Assembly (NCBI GenBank): GCA_030044045.1
Contig: JASHWO010000013.1
Span: forward strand, 1 to 6,636
Reading direction: 5' to 3'
Length of the DNA: 6,636 nt
Source of the DNA: Acidimicrobiales bacterium
GTDB lineage: Bacteria > Actinomycetota > Acidimicrobiia > Acidimicrobiales > RAAP-2
Below are positions 1 to 5,530 of this stretch, piece by piece; position 1 is the first letter of the stretch; every line of letters begins with the position of its first letter. The notes beneath the pieces were generated by a model that saw only the letters and a list, made by a program, of their open reading frames with translations, ran no database searches and was not told where the DNA came from. Position numbers and translations under genes: made by a program.

Positions 1-340
1 GCTGGTCCTGGGCCTGCTCACCCCCCTAGGGGGCGCCGGGGTGGTCGGGGTCATGCTGGTGGCCTGGATCACCAACCACCGCAAGAACGGCTTCTTCATC
101 TTCCGGCCCGGCGAGGGCTGGGAGTACGTGATGACCCTCACCCTCATGGGGATCGTGGTGGCCACGCTCGGCCCGGGCCAATGGAGCATCGACGGCCAGG
201 TCCACACCCTCCAGGACCTGTGGGGCTGGCCCGGCTTCGGTATCGCCGTGGGGGCCGGCGGCCTGGGAGCGGCCGGCCTGCTGGCCACCTTCTGGCGCCC
301 GCCCAAGAAGTCAGCGGCCCCCTCGGAGCCGGCGGCCTGA
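1..340 (+). CDS. DoxX family membrane protein, 3' part only
   Basis: The gene is cut by the window edge. Its frame is open from base 2 and ends at a TGA at 338-340, giving 112 visible residues. Three hydrophobic stretches can be seen: one in the first 25 residues ending in VAWITNH, one after GEGWEYVMTLTLMG, and one near the end (GFGIAVGAGGLGAAGLLATF). The segment KNGFFIFRPGEGWEY followed by a hydrophobic helix and a short GPGQWSID is the usual C-terminal half of DoxX/YphA-like proteins, which have four membrane helices. The tail is short and polar (PPKKSAAPSEPAA). DoxX proteins are inner-membrane proteins linked in some bacteria to redox or thiol stress, but their reaction is not settled, so no specific role is given. 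The gene converges on the fitB-like gene with an 8-base gap. The family call is fairly secure; the function is not. Confidence 0.8.
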   Translation, partial: LVLGLLTPLGGAGVVGVMLVAWITNHRKNGFFIFRPGEGWEYVMTLTLMGIVVATLGPGQWSIDGQVHTLQDLWGWPGFGIAVGAGGLGAAGLLATFWRPPKKSAAPSEPAA

Positions 341-355
341 CGGCCCGGTCAGCCC
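334..355. terminator. Hairpin shared by two convergent stop codons
   Basis: The arms 334-341 and 348-355 are complementary in 7 of 8 positions (GGCCTGAC against GTCAGCCC) around a 6-base loop. The TGA of the DoxX gene (338-340) and the TGA of the minus-strand toxin gene (349-351) lie in opposite arms. The hairpin could stop transcription from both sides, but there is no T-tract on either strand, so the terminator role is inferred. Confidence 0.4.
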
Positions 356-771
356 GTCTCCCAGGGATCGAGCACGTCGACCCCGGTTGTCTCGAAGTCC
401 AACGTGTCTCGCGTCGCCAAGACCGCACCACGACTCCTGCATATTGCAGCAATCTGCGCGTCGGGTCCGTCGATGGATCTACCGATTCGTTCGCGATCGG
501 CCATCACGATGGCGAATTCAGCCGCTGCATCCAGGTCGTACGGGATCACATGACCGGCCAAAGCGTCGTGCACGATCTTGTGCACGACTACGGCAAGCTG
601 CGACCTGCGACGTCCGGCCGGGAGTCGCTCCACGCCGTAGAGCAGCTCACCCACCGTCACCGCAGTCGTAAACACATCGCCCGCATCGAGCGAGTCATAC
701 CATTCGAAGACTTGAGGTGCAGGCGCCGCCCGGACGATCTCTGAGAGCACGTTCGTGTCCATGACGATCAT
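349..771 (-). CDS. FitB/VapC-type PIN-domain toxin
   Basis: This is a 140-residue PIN-domain protein, probably a metal-dependent ribonuclease toxin of a type II toxin-antitoxin pair. The expected acidic residues are all visible: D5 in MIVMDTNVLSE, E42 in TVGELLYGVE, D104 in DGPDAQIAAI and D122 in LATRDTLDFE. The ending GVDVLDPWETG and the segment RSIDGPDAQIA resemble FitB more than the average VapC. The ATG at 771 overlaps the TGA of the antitoxin gene (ATGA, 768-771), so translation is probably coupled; no separate Shine-Dalgarno site is visible. A second in-frame ATG lies at codon 4 but would cut into the first strand before D5. GC content is about 60% in sampled lines, well below the flanking housekeeping genes, which suggests horizontal acquisition. 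The length is normal and no key residue is missing, so the toxin is probably intact. Confidence 0.9.
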   Translation of the reverse strand: MIVMDTNVLSEIVRAAPAPQVFEWYDSLDAGDVFTTAVTVGELLYGVERLPAGRRRSQLAVVVHKIVHDALAGHVIPYDLDAAAEFAIVMADRERIGRSIDGPDAQIAAICRSRGAVLATRDTLDFETTGVDVLDPWETG

Positions 772-1022
772 GTGTCGAACACCGCGTATCGGGGACGGCT
801 CTTTCTCGATGGCAACTCGAGCTCGATCCCCTCACCGTTCGTTACTTCCATGACCATGGCATGGATGGCGCTGCCCAGGCCACGAGGCGGGGACGACGGA
901 GCGAGCGCTCGGTCCAGGATCTCACGGACCTCGGCCTCCATCGAGCGGCCGTGTCGGGCGGCCTGCACCCGCAGTCGTGCCTTGGTCTCGTCGCCGAGCC
1001 CCCGTATCGTCAGCGTTGCCAT
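768..1022 (-). CDS. FitA-like ribbon-helix-helix antitoxin
   Basis: This 84-residue protein should bind DNA through its N-terminal ribbon-helix-helix and neutralise the downstream PIN toxin through its C-terminal tail. The N-terminus MATLTIRGLGDETKARL is a typical beta-strand plus helix, followed by HGRSMEAEVREILDRAL, the signature of the FitA/Phd-like Arc family. The tail around GLGSAIHAMV and GIELELPSR matches the toxin-binding part of FitA-like proteins. I chose the ATG at 1022 because GGAGG (1035-1031 on the minus strand) lies 8 bases before it; the GTG at 1031 would overlap that site. The gene ends in a 4-base overlap with the toxin gene. It is probably autoregulated with its toxin through the repeats just upstream. 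It follows rdgB in the same direction but is separated from it by a hairpin, so it is likely its own unit. Confidence 0.88.
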   Translation of the reverse strand: MATLTIRGLGDETKARLRVQAARHGRSMEAEVREILDRALAPSSPPRGLGSAIHAMVMEVTNGEGIELELPSRKSRPRYAVFDT

Positions 1023-1035
1023 CGCTGCCACCTCC

Positions 1036-1062
1036 GCATGCTATCGATGCTAGCAATGCTAG
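1036..1062 (-). promoter_or_regulatory. Probable operator/promoter of the fitAB-like operon
   Basis: ATGCTA occurs three times with an exact 9-base period (1038-1043, 1047-1052, 1056-1061). CTAGCA and TGCTAG (1050-1055 and 1057-1062) form a perfect 6-base inverted repeat around one A. TGCTA (1039-1043) and TAGCA (1051-1055) form a second. Read on the minus strand, each repeat is TAGCAT, a TANNNT -10-like hexamer. The middle one, with a weak CTGACC about 15 bases upstream, would start a transcript near 1040 that keeps the GGAGG site. From memory, the gonococcal FitA operator contains TGCTATC half-sites, which resemble these; that comparison is not checked here. Confidence 0.6.
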
Positions 1063-1108
1063 TGTCTGGTCAGCCGGCGTGGCGAGGCGGGCTCAGCAGC
1101 TACGGCCG

Positions 1109-1131
1109 GCACGGGGCTGGGGTCCCCGTGC
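1109..1131 (-). terminator. Hairpin downstream of rdgB
   Basis: GCACGGGG (1109-1116) and CCCCGTGC (1124-1131) form a perfect 8-base stem with a 7-base loop, starting 17 bases beyond the rdgB stop codon. It lies between the housekeeping block and the toxin-antitoxin promoter, where a terminator would be expected. There is no T-run after it, so its efficiency is uncertain. Confidence 0.5.
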
Positions 1132-1148
1132 ATCGGAGGAGGTCGCCA

Positions 1149-1805
1149 TCAAGAGGGCTGCTGTGGGGCCCCGGCCGGGCTCAACAACAGAGCGAGGGCC
1201 CGGAAGGCCCGGCCCCGGTGGGACAGGCCGTGCTTCTCCTCCGGGCGCATCTCGGCGAAGGTGCGCCCGTCGCCCTCGTCGGGCACGAACACCGGGTCGT
1301 AGCCGAAGCCGGCGCTGCCCCGGACCTCCGGGGTGATGGTGCCCTCGACCGACCCCTCGGCCCAGGTCTCGGTCCCGTCGGGCCAGGCCACCAGGGCCAC
1401 CGTGCGGAACCGGGCCCGCCGGTCCCCGTCGACGTCGACGAGGGCGGCCAGCGAAGCCAGGAGCTTGGCCACGTTGTCGGCGTAGGTGGCGCCCTCCCCG
1501 GCGTAGCGGGCCGAGTACACCCCCGGCTCGCCGCCCAGCGCGTCGACCTCCAGGCCGGTGTCGTCGGCCACGGCCGGCAGGCCGGTGACCCCGGCCAGCG
1601 CCCGGGCCTTCAACCGGGCGTTGTCCAGCAGGGTCTCGCCCGTCTCCTCGACGTCGCCCACTTCGGGGGGGCGGGGCAGCAGCTCGACCGAACCGGCGGC
1701 GGCCAGGATGTCGGCGATCTCGGCCGCCTTGTCCGGGTTGGCCGTGGCCAGCACCAGCCGCAGCGGCGGGCAGGCGGCGGCAGGCGGCGGCTCGGCCGCG
1801 GTCAC
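1149..1805 (-). CDS. rdgB: Non-canonical purine NTP pyrophosphatase (RdgB/HAM1)
   Basis: This 218-residue enzyme should hydrolyse dITP, ITP and XTP to the monophosphates plus pyrophosphate, keeping deaminated purines out of DNA and RNA in the cytoplasm. Family motifs are clear: [14 protein letters not shown] at 17-30, [10 protein letters not shown] at 58-67, the catalytic ADDTG at 80-84 followed by [19 protein letters not shown], then [12 protein letters not shown], and SHRGRAF at 195-201. The family is usually about 200 residues; the extra length is a short N-terminal stretch ([12 protein letters not shown]) and a Pro/Gln-rich tail. The GTG start at 1805 overlaps the TGA of rph (GTGA, 1802-1805), so the two are probably translationally coupled. 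The rph-rdgB pairing is common in actinobacteria and elsewhere. A hairpin follows the stop. Confidence is high. Confidence 0.95.
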   Translation of the reverse strand: MTAAEPPPAAACPPLRLVLATANPDKAAEIADILAAAGSVELLPRPPEVGDVEETGETLLDNARLKARALAGVTGLPAVADDTGLEVDALGGEPGVYSARYAGEGATYADNVAKLLASLAALVDVDGDRRARFRTVALVAWPDGTETWAEGSVEGTITPEVRGSAGFGYDPVFVPDEGDGRTFAEMRPEEKHGLSHRGRAFRALALLLSPAGAPQQPS

Positions 1806-2701
1806 CGGGATGCCGGCGGGTCGGCCAGCACTGCCGCCTGGGCGGCCAGCAGGTGGGCAATGCCGCCCTCGGCCAGGCTCAGTAGTTCGTCCAGCTCGCC
1901 GCGGCTGAAGGCCTGCCCCTCGGCCGTGCCCTGCACCTCCACGAACCGGCCGGACCCGGTCATCACCACGTTCATGTCCACCTCGGCCCGGGAGTCCTCG
2001 GCGTAGGGGAGGTCGAGCATGGGCACGCCGTCGACGACGCCCACCGACACCGCGGCCACGGCGTCGGTCAGCGGGTGGCGGCTGAGCTGCCCCCGGGCCT
2101 GCAGCCGGGTGAAGGCGTCGTGCAGGGCCACGTAGGCCCCGCAGATCGACGCCGTGCGGGTGCCGCCGTCGGCCTGGAGCACGTCGCAGTCCACCGTGAC
2201 CTGCATCTCGCCCAGCGCCACCAGGTCACACACCGCCCGGAGCGACCGGGCCACCAGGCGCTGGATCTCCTGGGTGCGACCGGACTGCTTGCCCTTGGCC
2301 GCCTCCCTGGCGGCCCGCTCGGCGGTCGACCCGGGGAGCATCGAGTACTCGGCGGTGACCCAGCCCTGGCCCCGGCCGCGGAGCCACGGCGGGATCCGCT
2401 CCTCCACCGAGGCGGTGCACAGCACCCGGGTCCGCCCCATCGACACCAGCACCGAGCCCGGGGCGAACACGGTGAAGTCTCGGTCGAAGGCGACGGACCG
2501 CAGCTCGTCCAGGGCCCGCCCATCGCTCCTCAGCGTGCGGGGATCCGGGACCTGGCCGGCAGCCGGGCCGCCACCCGGCCCACCGGTGGCTGCCGCGCCG
2601 GTGCCGGCCGTTCCCGGCCCGCTGGCGCCCCCGCCACTGCCTCCCGGCCCGGAGCCACCTCGGTTGCCTGCCGGCTGCTCGCTCGCCGTCACCCGCACCA
2701 C
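1802..2701 (-). CDS. rph: Ribonuclease PH with Gly-rich N-terminal extension
   Basis: RNase PH is a phosphate-dependent 3'-5' exoribonuclease that trims tRNA precursors and other RNA 3' ends, working as a ring-shaped hexamer. The core starts at [11 protein letters not shown] (58-68). Other family features are [15 protein letters not shown] at 141-155, the phosphate-binding GGTR at 179-182, and [18 protein letters not shown] at 231-248 with its acidic catalytic residues. The protein has 299 residues against about 240-250 for the family. The excess is residues 5-55, almost all Gly, Ala, Pro, Ser and Thr. No ATG, GTG or TTG codon lies between codon 4 and the core, so the extension cannot be removed by choosing a later start. 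GTG codons 1, 2 and 4 are all possible starts; GGGGGAG just upstream favours codon 2 or 4 by spacing. The gene sits 49 bases after the MBL gene, with a 6-base-stem hairpin (2720-2735) in the gap, and overlaps rdgB. Confidence 0.95.
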   Translation of the reverse strand: MVRVTASEQPAGNRGGSGPGGSGGGASGPGTAGTGAAATGGPGGGPAAGQVPDPRTLRSDGRALDELRSVAFDRDFTVFAPGSVLVSMGRTRVLCTASVEERIPPWLRGRGQGWVTAEYSMLPGSTAERAAREAAKGKQSGRTQEIQRLVARSLRAVCDLVALGEMQVTVDCDVLQADGGTRTASICGAYVALHDAFTRLQARGQLSRHPLTDAVAAVSVGVVDGVPMLDLPYAEDSRAEVDMNVVMTGSGRFVEVQGTAEGQAFSRGELDELLSLAEGGIAHLLAAQAAVLADPPASR

Positions 2702-2750
2702 CTCTCCCCCGGCCTGCTGGCCGGCACCAGCCGGCGGGCCCTGCCGCCGG

Positions 2751-3548
2751 TCACCACTCGAAGACCCGGCCCACCGCCGCCTGGTGGACGGGGCGGCCGA
2801 ACCCCTCGTCGGCCTCGTCGGCCAGGGCGCCGGCCGACACCGTAGGCCACCGGTGGGTGACCACGAGCCGCCCCACCCCGGCCGCCGCGGCCATGGCCCC
2901 CGCCTGGCGCCCGCTCAGGTGGTGGAAGGCCCCCTCCCGGTCCCGCAGGTACGTGGCCTCGCACAGGGCGGTGCCGATGCCGTGGCCCAGCTCCTCCAGC
3001 GACCAGTCGGGCCCGGAGTCGGCCGAGTAGGCCAGCGAACCCGAGAGGTCCTCGGCCCCCTGGCCGGCAGGGTCGAGGCGCACGGCCAGGGTGGGCGGCC
3101 CGTGGTCGGTGGCCACGAAGCCGCACACCAGCCCGCCCACCACCACCCGGTCGGCCGGCGCCACCTCCGCCCAGGCCAGGCCGGGGTCGCCGGCGTAGTA
3201 GCTGCGCCGGCGCAGCCCCGGCGGAGCGTAGACCGGCACCGGTGGCAGCCCGCCGTGCTGGCGGCGCCACACGGCGAACGACTCGAGGTCGGTCCAGTGG
3301 TCGGGGTGCTCGTGGGAGAGCACCACCGCGTCCACGATCGCCGGGTCGCAGACCCGCTGGAGGTTGGCGAAGGTACCGGGGCCGGCGTCCAGCCAGAGGG
3401 CGGTGCCGCCCGCCTGCACCAGGTAGCCGCTGCCGGCACCACCCGGGCCCGGGTAGCTGCCGTCGCAGCCCAGCACGGTCAGCGTGCGGAGCCCGCCCGG
3501 AGGGTGCAGGCCGCCGCGCTCGGCGCCGGGGCCCGCGGGGGCGGTCAT
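2751..3548 (-). CDS. MBL-fold metal-dependent hydrolase, Rv1339-like
   Basis: This 265-residue metallo-beta-lactamase-fold protein resembles RNase Z and atypical class II phosphodiesterases. After a Gly/Pro-rich lead (1-20), the fold begins at [20 protein letters not shown]. Metal-binding residues are visible: D54 in LDAGPG, the H79-E-H-P-D-H84 motif after VVLS, H149 in TDHG, D177 in YSADSG and H232 in VVTHRW. H210 in HHLSGRQAG is typical of the phosphodiesterase/RNase Z branch. Its place between cysM and rph matches M. tuberculosis Rv1339, reported to lower cAMP levels as an atypical phosphodiesterase; transferring that activity here is inference. It could instead act on another phosphodiester. 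It lacks an obvious exosite arm, so a main tRNA 3'-processing role is less likely. The ATG start lies 10 bases after the cysM stop, with only a weak ribosome-binding site, which suggests coupling. Confidence 0.87.
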   Translation of the reverse strand: MTAPAGPGAERGGLHPPGGLRTLTVLGCDGSYPGPGGAGSGYLVQAGGTALWLDAGPGTFANLQRVCDPAIVDAVVLSHEHPDHWTDLESFAVWRRQHGGLPPVPVYAPPGLRRRSYYAGDPGLAWAEVAPADRVVVGGLVCGFVATDHGPPTLAVRLDPAGQGAEDLSGSLAYSADSGPDWSLEELGHGIGTALCEATYLRDREGAFHHLSGRQAGAMAAAAGVGRLVVTHRWPTVSAGALADEADEGFGRPVHQAAVGRVFEW

Positions 3549-3558
3549 CCCAGAGGGC

Positions 3559-4524
3559 CTAGAAGTAGATGATCGACGAGGCCCGGGCCACCACCTCGTC
3601 GATGTCGCCGGTCCAGGCCCCGGTGGAGAGGTACTTCCAGCCGTCGTCGGCCGAGATCACCACGATCACCGCCTCCCGGCCGGGCGGGACCAGGCCGGCG
3701 CACCGGACCGCCCCCGCAAAGGCCGCCCCCGACGACAGCCCCACGAAGAGCCCGGCGTCGGCCAGCCGGCGGGTCCACTCGACGGACTCCCGGGGGCGGA
3801 CCACCGTCTTGCGGTCGAGCAGCGCGGCCCCGCCCAGTTCCTCGAAGATCGGGGGGATGTAGCCGTCGTCCAGGTTCCGCAGGCCGTCGACCTGCTCCCC
3901 GGCCGGGGGCTCGACCGCCCATACCTGGACGTCGGGGTTCTGCTCCTTCAGGTAACGGCCGGCTCCGAGCAGGGTGCCCGAGGTGCCCAGGCCGGCCACG
4001 AAGTGGGTGATCTCCGGACAGTCCCGCCAGATCTCCGGCCCGGTCCCTTCGTAGTGGGCCTTCGGGTTGGCCGGGTTGGCGTACTGGTAGAGGAAGACCC
4101 ACTCGGGGTGCTCGTCGGCCAGGCGCCGGGCCAGGCGGACCGCCCCGTTCGACCCCTCGGCCCCCGGCGACTCGATCACCTCGGCCCCCCACAGGTCGAG
4201 GAGCTGGCGGCGCTCGGCCGACACATTGGTGGGCAGGACCACCTTCAGGTGGTAGCCCCTGACCCGGCAGACCATGGCCAGGCCGATGCCGGTGTTGCCG
4301 GAGGACGGCTCGATCAGCACCTGGCCCGGCCGGCCAGGCGTGAGCACACCGTCCTTCTCCGCCTGCTCCACCAGGGAGAGGGCCACCCGGTCCTTCACCG
4401 AGCCGCCCGGGTTCCGGCCTTCCAGCTTCACCAGGATGCGGGCGGCCGGGTTCGGGCTGAGCTGGCTGACCTCCACCATCGGCGTGTTGCCGACCAGGCC
4501 GAGGATGCTGTCGTAGGCGACCAC
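3559..4524 (-). CDS. cysM: CysO-dependent O-phosphoserine sulfhydrylase (CysM)
   Basis: This 321-residue fold-type II PLP enzyme should join O-phosphoserine with the thiocarboxylate of CysO to make a CysO-cysteine adduct. Visible features: the start YDSILGLVGNTPMVEV, the PLP lysine K44 in GGSVKDR, the substrate loop PSSGNTG at 73-79, and the cofactor phosphate loop GTSGT at 180-184. ERRQLLDLWGAEVI, LYQYANPANP and ITHFVAGLGT closely resemble M. tuberculosis CysM rather than CysK. R216 in GLRNLDDGY corresponds to the arginine (R220 in M. tuberculosis) known to select O-phosphoserine over O-acetylserine. The length is close to the 323 residues of the tuberculosis protein. The GTG start at 4524 lies 10 bases after the cysO stop. 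A weak G-rich site inside cysO may serve as ribosome-binding site. The gene ends with TAG. The neighbours, which encode its sulfur donor and the releasing protease, make the assignment firm. Confidence 0.95.
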   Translation of the reverse strand: MVAYDSILGLVGNTPMVEVSQLSPNPAARILVKLEGRNPGGSVKDRVALSLVEQAEKDGVLTPGRPGQVLIEPSSGNTGIGLAMVCRVRGYHLKVVLPTNVSAERRQLLDLWGAEVIESPGAEGSNGAVRLARRLADEHPEWVFLYQYANPANPKAHYEGTGPEIWRDCPEITHFVAGLGTSGTLLGAGRYLKEQNPDVQVWAVEPPAGEQVDGLRNLDDGYIPPIFEELGGAALLDRKTVVRPRESVEWTRRLADAGLFVGLSSGAAFAGAVRCAGLVPPGREAVIVVISADDGWKYLSTGAWTGDIDEVVARASSIIYF

Positions 4525-4534
4525 GGGTGGCGGC

Positions 4535-4810
4535 TCAGCCCCCGGCCACGGCGGGCAGGATCGACACCTGGTCGCCGGGAGCCACCGGGGTGTCCAGGAG
4601 GGAGAGGTAGCGCACGTCGTCGTCGTTCACGTAGACGTTGACGAAGCGGTGCAGGCCGCCCTCGGCGTCGAGGATCTGGCCGGCGATGCCGGGGTAGCGG
4701 GCCACCAGGTCGTCGAGCACGTCGCCGATGGTGGCGCCCTCCACGGCCACCGTGGACTGGCCGCCGGCTTGGGCGCGCAGCACGGTGGGCAAGCGGACGT
4801 CGACGGGCAC
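4535..4810 (-). CDS. cysO: Sulfur-carrier protein CysO
   Basis: This 91-residue ubiquitin-like protein of the ThiS/MoaD family carries sulfur for cysteine synthesis as a C-terminal thiocarboxylate. It begins VDVRLPTVLRAQAGGQSTV, contains the family segment GLHRFVNVYVNDDDVRYL at 52-69, and ends in ILPAVAGG; the last eight residues are the same as I recall for M. tuberculosis CysO. The exposed terminal Gly-Gly is what gets adenylated and sulfurated, in mycobacteria by MoeZ, which is not encoded in this window. The GTG start at 4810 is chosen because GAGGGAGG ends four bases before it. The gene lies 111 bases after mec and 10 bases before cysM. A possible -10 box at 4846-4851 suggests it can be transcribed separately from mec. 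The assignment is nearly certain from the C-terminus plus both neighbours. Confidence 0.96.
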   Translation of the reverse strand: MPVDVRLPTVLRAQAGGQSTVAVEGATIGDVLDDLVARYPGIAGQILDAEGGLHRFVNVYVNDDDVRYLSLLDTPVAPGDQVSILPAVAGG

Positions 4811-4845
4811 GGTGCCTCCCTCAAATCTTGACCGGTCTGGTCCGG

Positions 4846-4851
4846 ATTCTA
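4846..4851 (-). promoter_or_regulatory. Possible -10 box for cysO-cysM
   Basis: On the minus strand this reads TAGAAT, a good -10 hexamer, and would start a transcript near 4839, about 28 bases before the cysO start. No convincing -35 is present. A 7-base inverted repeat (CCGGTCT at 4832-4838, AGACCGG at 4862-4868) flanks it and could be a regulator site. This is inferred only. Confidence 0.4.
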
Positions 4852-4900
4852 TCGGGAGCGGAGACCGGGGGTGCTGGAGCAGGGGCGGAGCTGGGGGCTG

Positions 4901-4923
4901 GGTCGGGGTCGGGGTCGGGGGTC
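4901..4923 (-). repeat. GACCCC hexamer repeat after mec
   Basis: Read on the minus strand, the last two bases of the mec stop codon begin a run of about four GACCCC-type hexamers, one with an extra C. It is a simple tandem repeat in the mec-cysO gap. Slippage could change its copy number. No function is evident. Confidence 0.75.
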
Positions 4924-5344
4924 AGCTGGCCCGCAGCTCGTGCTGGAGCACCACCACCGACTCCTCGTCGATCCGCCCGTCCACGATCGAGTAGCTGCGC
5001 ACCACCGGGTGGGTGTCGCGCAGGGAGACCAGCACGTAGTGCCAGCCGGGGTCGGGCGCCTGGGCCACGTCGGTGGGCGACGGGTAGGCGTCGGTGTGGG
5101 TATGAGAGTGGAACACCCCGATCAGCTCGGTGCCGTGGGCCTCGGCGTCTCGGTCGGCCGATAGCAGCTCCCGGGAGTCGACCGTGTACAGCTTGGCCGA
5201 GGCGGCGGCGTTGCGGGTCGGGTAGCAGGAGACGACCTCGCCGGTGCGAGGATCGCCAGCGAGGAGGCCGCACGCCTCGTCCGGGAGGCCGACGATGCAG
5301 TGCCCGACCATCTGGAGGTAGCAGTCGTGGGGCAGGCGGAGCAT
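4922..5344 (-). CDS. mec: Mec, CysO-cysteine JAMM peptidase
   Basis: This is a 140-residue zinc metallopeptidase of the JAB1/MPN (JAMM) family. Its known role in M. tuberculosis is to cut cysteine off the CysO-Cys adduct, regenerating the CysO Gly-Gly end. The full JAMM signature is present: E23 in PDEACGLLAG, then H79-S-H81, S89 and D92 in FHSHTHTDAYPSPTD. YVLVSLRD (103-110) and RSYSIVDG (116-123) are also family-typical. The frame stays open far upstream (to 5974), but that part is antisense to smpB and not Mec-like. The ATG at 5344 gives the normal family length, and a -10-like TACGAT ends 8 bases before it, so the message is probably leaderless; no Shine-Dalgarno site is visible. It is the first gene of the minus-strand block and diverges from smpB. 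Close JAMM relatives act on other substrates, but cysO and cysM next door settle the call. Confidence 0.95.
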   Translation of the reverse strand: MLRLPHDCYLQMVGHCIVGLPDEACGLLAGDPRTGEVVSCYPTRNAAASAKLYTVDSRELLSADRDAEAHGTELIGVFHSHTHTDAYPSPTDVAQAPDPGWHYVLVSLRDTHPVVRSYSIVDGRIDEESVVVLQHELRAS

Positions 5345-5352
5345 CGCGGCCG

Positions 5353-5358
5353 ATCGTA
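5353..5358 (-). promoter_or_regulatory. -10 box of a probable leaderless mec promoter
   Basis: On the minus strand this is TACGAT (TANNNT). A start about 7 bases past it falls within two or three bases of the mec ATG at 5344, which would make a leaderless or nearly leaderless message. No clear -35 is seen in the G-rich DNA upstream. Confidence 0.5.
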
Positions 5359-5375
5359 ACGGGGGTGGGGGTCGG

Positions 5376-5420
5376 GGCCGCGGATGCGTGGGCCGCGGCC
5401 GCGTGGGCCGCGGATGCGGA
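5376..5420. repeat. Three 15-base tandem repeats between mec and smpB
   Basis: Three adjacent units of GGCCGCGGATGCGTG lie at 5376-5390, 5391-5405 and 5406-5420. The second has CC for AT at positions 9-10, and the third ends GGA instead of GTG. They sit in the 186-base divergent promoter region, closer to mec. They could be regulator-binding sites or just a GC-rich expansion. Confidence 0.75.
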
Positions 5421-5515
5421 TGGCCGGCGGGCCGGGTGGCACCAGGCAGCCGGGTGGCGGCCGGCGGCGGTCGGGGCCACCAGTGGCAGTCGGTCAGCGG
5501 TCCGGGGGAGGGCGG

Positions 5516-5521
5516 TATCGT
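5516..5521 (+). promoter_or_regulatory. -10 box of a probable near-leaderless smpB promoter
   Basis: TATCGT (TANNNT) ends 9 bases before the smpB ATG at 5531, placing the transcription start within about three bases of the start codon. GGGGAGGG at about 5505-5512 lies too far upstream to act as a normal ribosome-binding site. No good -35 is visible. Confidence 0.45.
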
Positions 5522-5530
5522 CGGGCGGCG

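Noticed and set aside
1023..1031. GTG start at 1031 for the antitoxin
   Set aside because: It would overlap the GGAGG site, which is spaced correctly for the ATG at 1022.
2720..2735. GCCGGC hairpin between the MBL gene and rph as a terminator
   Set aside because: Only a 6-base stem, common in such GC-rich DNA, no T-run, and the genes look co-transcribed.
861..4641. Long open plus-strand frames opposite rdgB, rph, the MBL gene and cysM
   Set aside because: They are Arg/Gly/Pro-rich, show no family motifs and lie antisense to clearly recognised genes; such frames are common in GC-rich DNA.
5376..5420. CRISPR-like array
   Set aside because: The 15-base units are directly adjacent with no spacers and no cas gene is present.
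5384..5530. Longer smpB starting at the ATG at 5384
   Set aside because: The added residues come from the tandem repeats, are unlike SmpB, and a -10-like box lies just before 5531.
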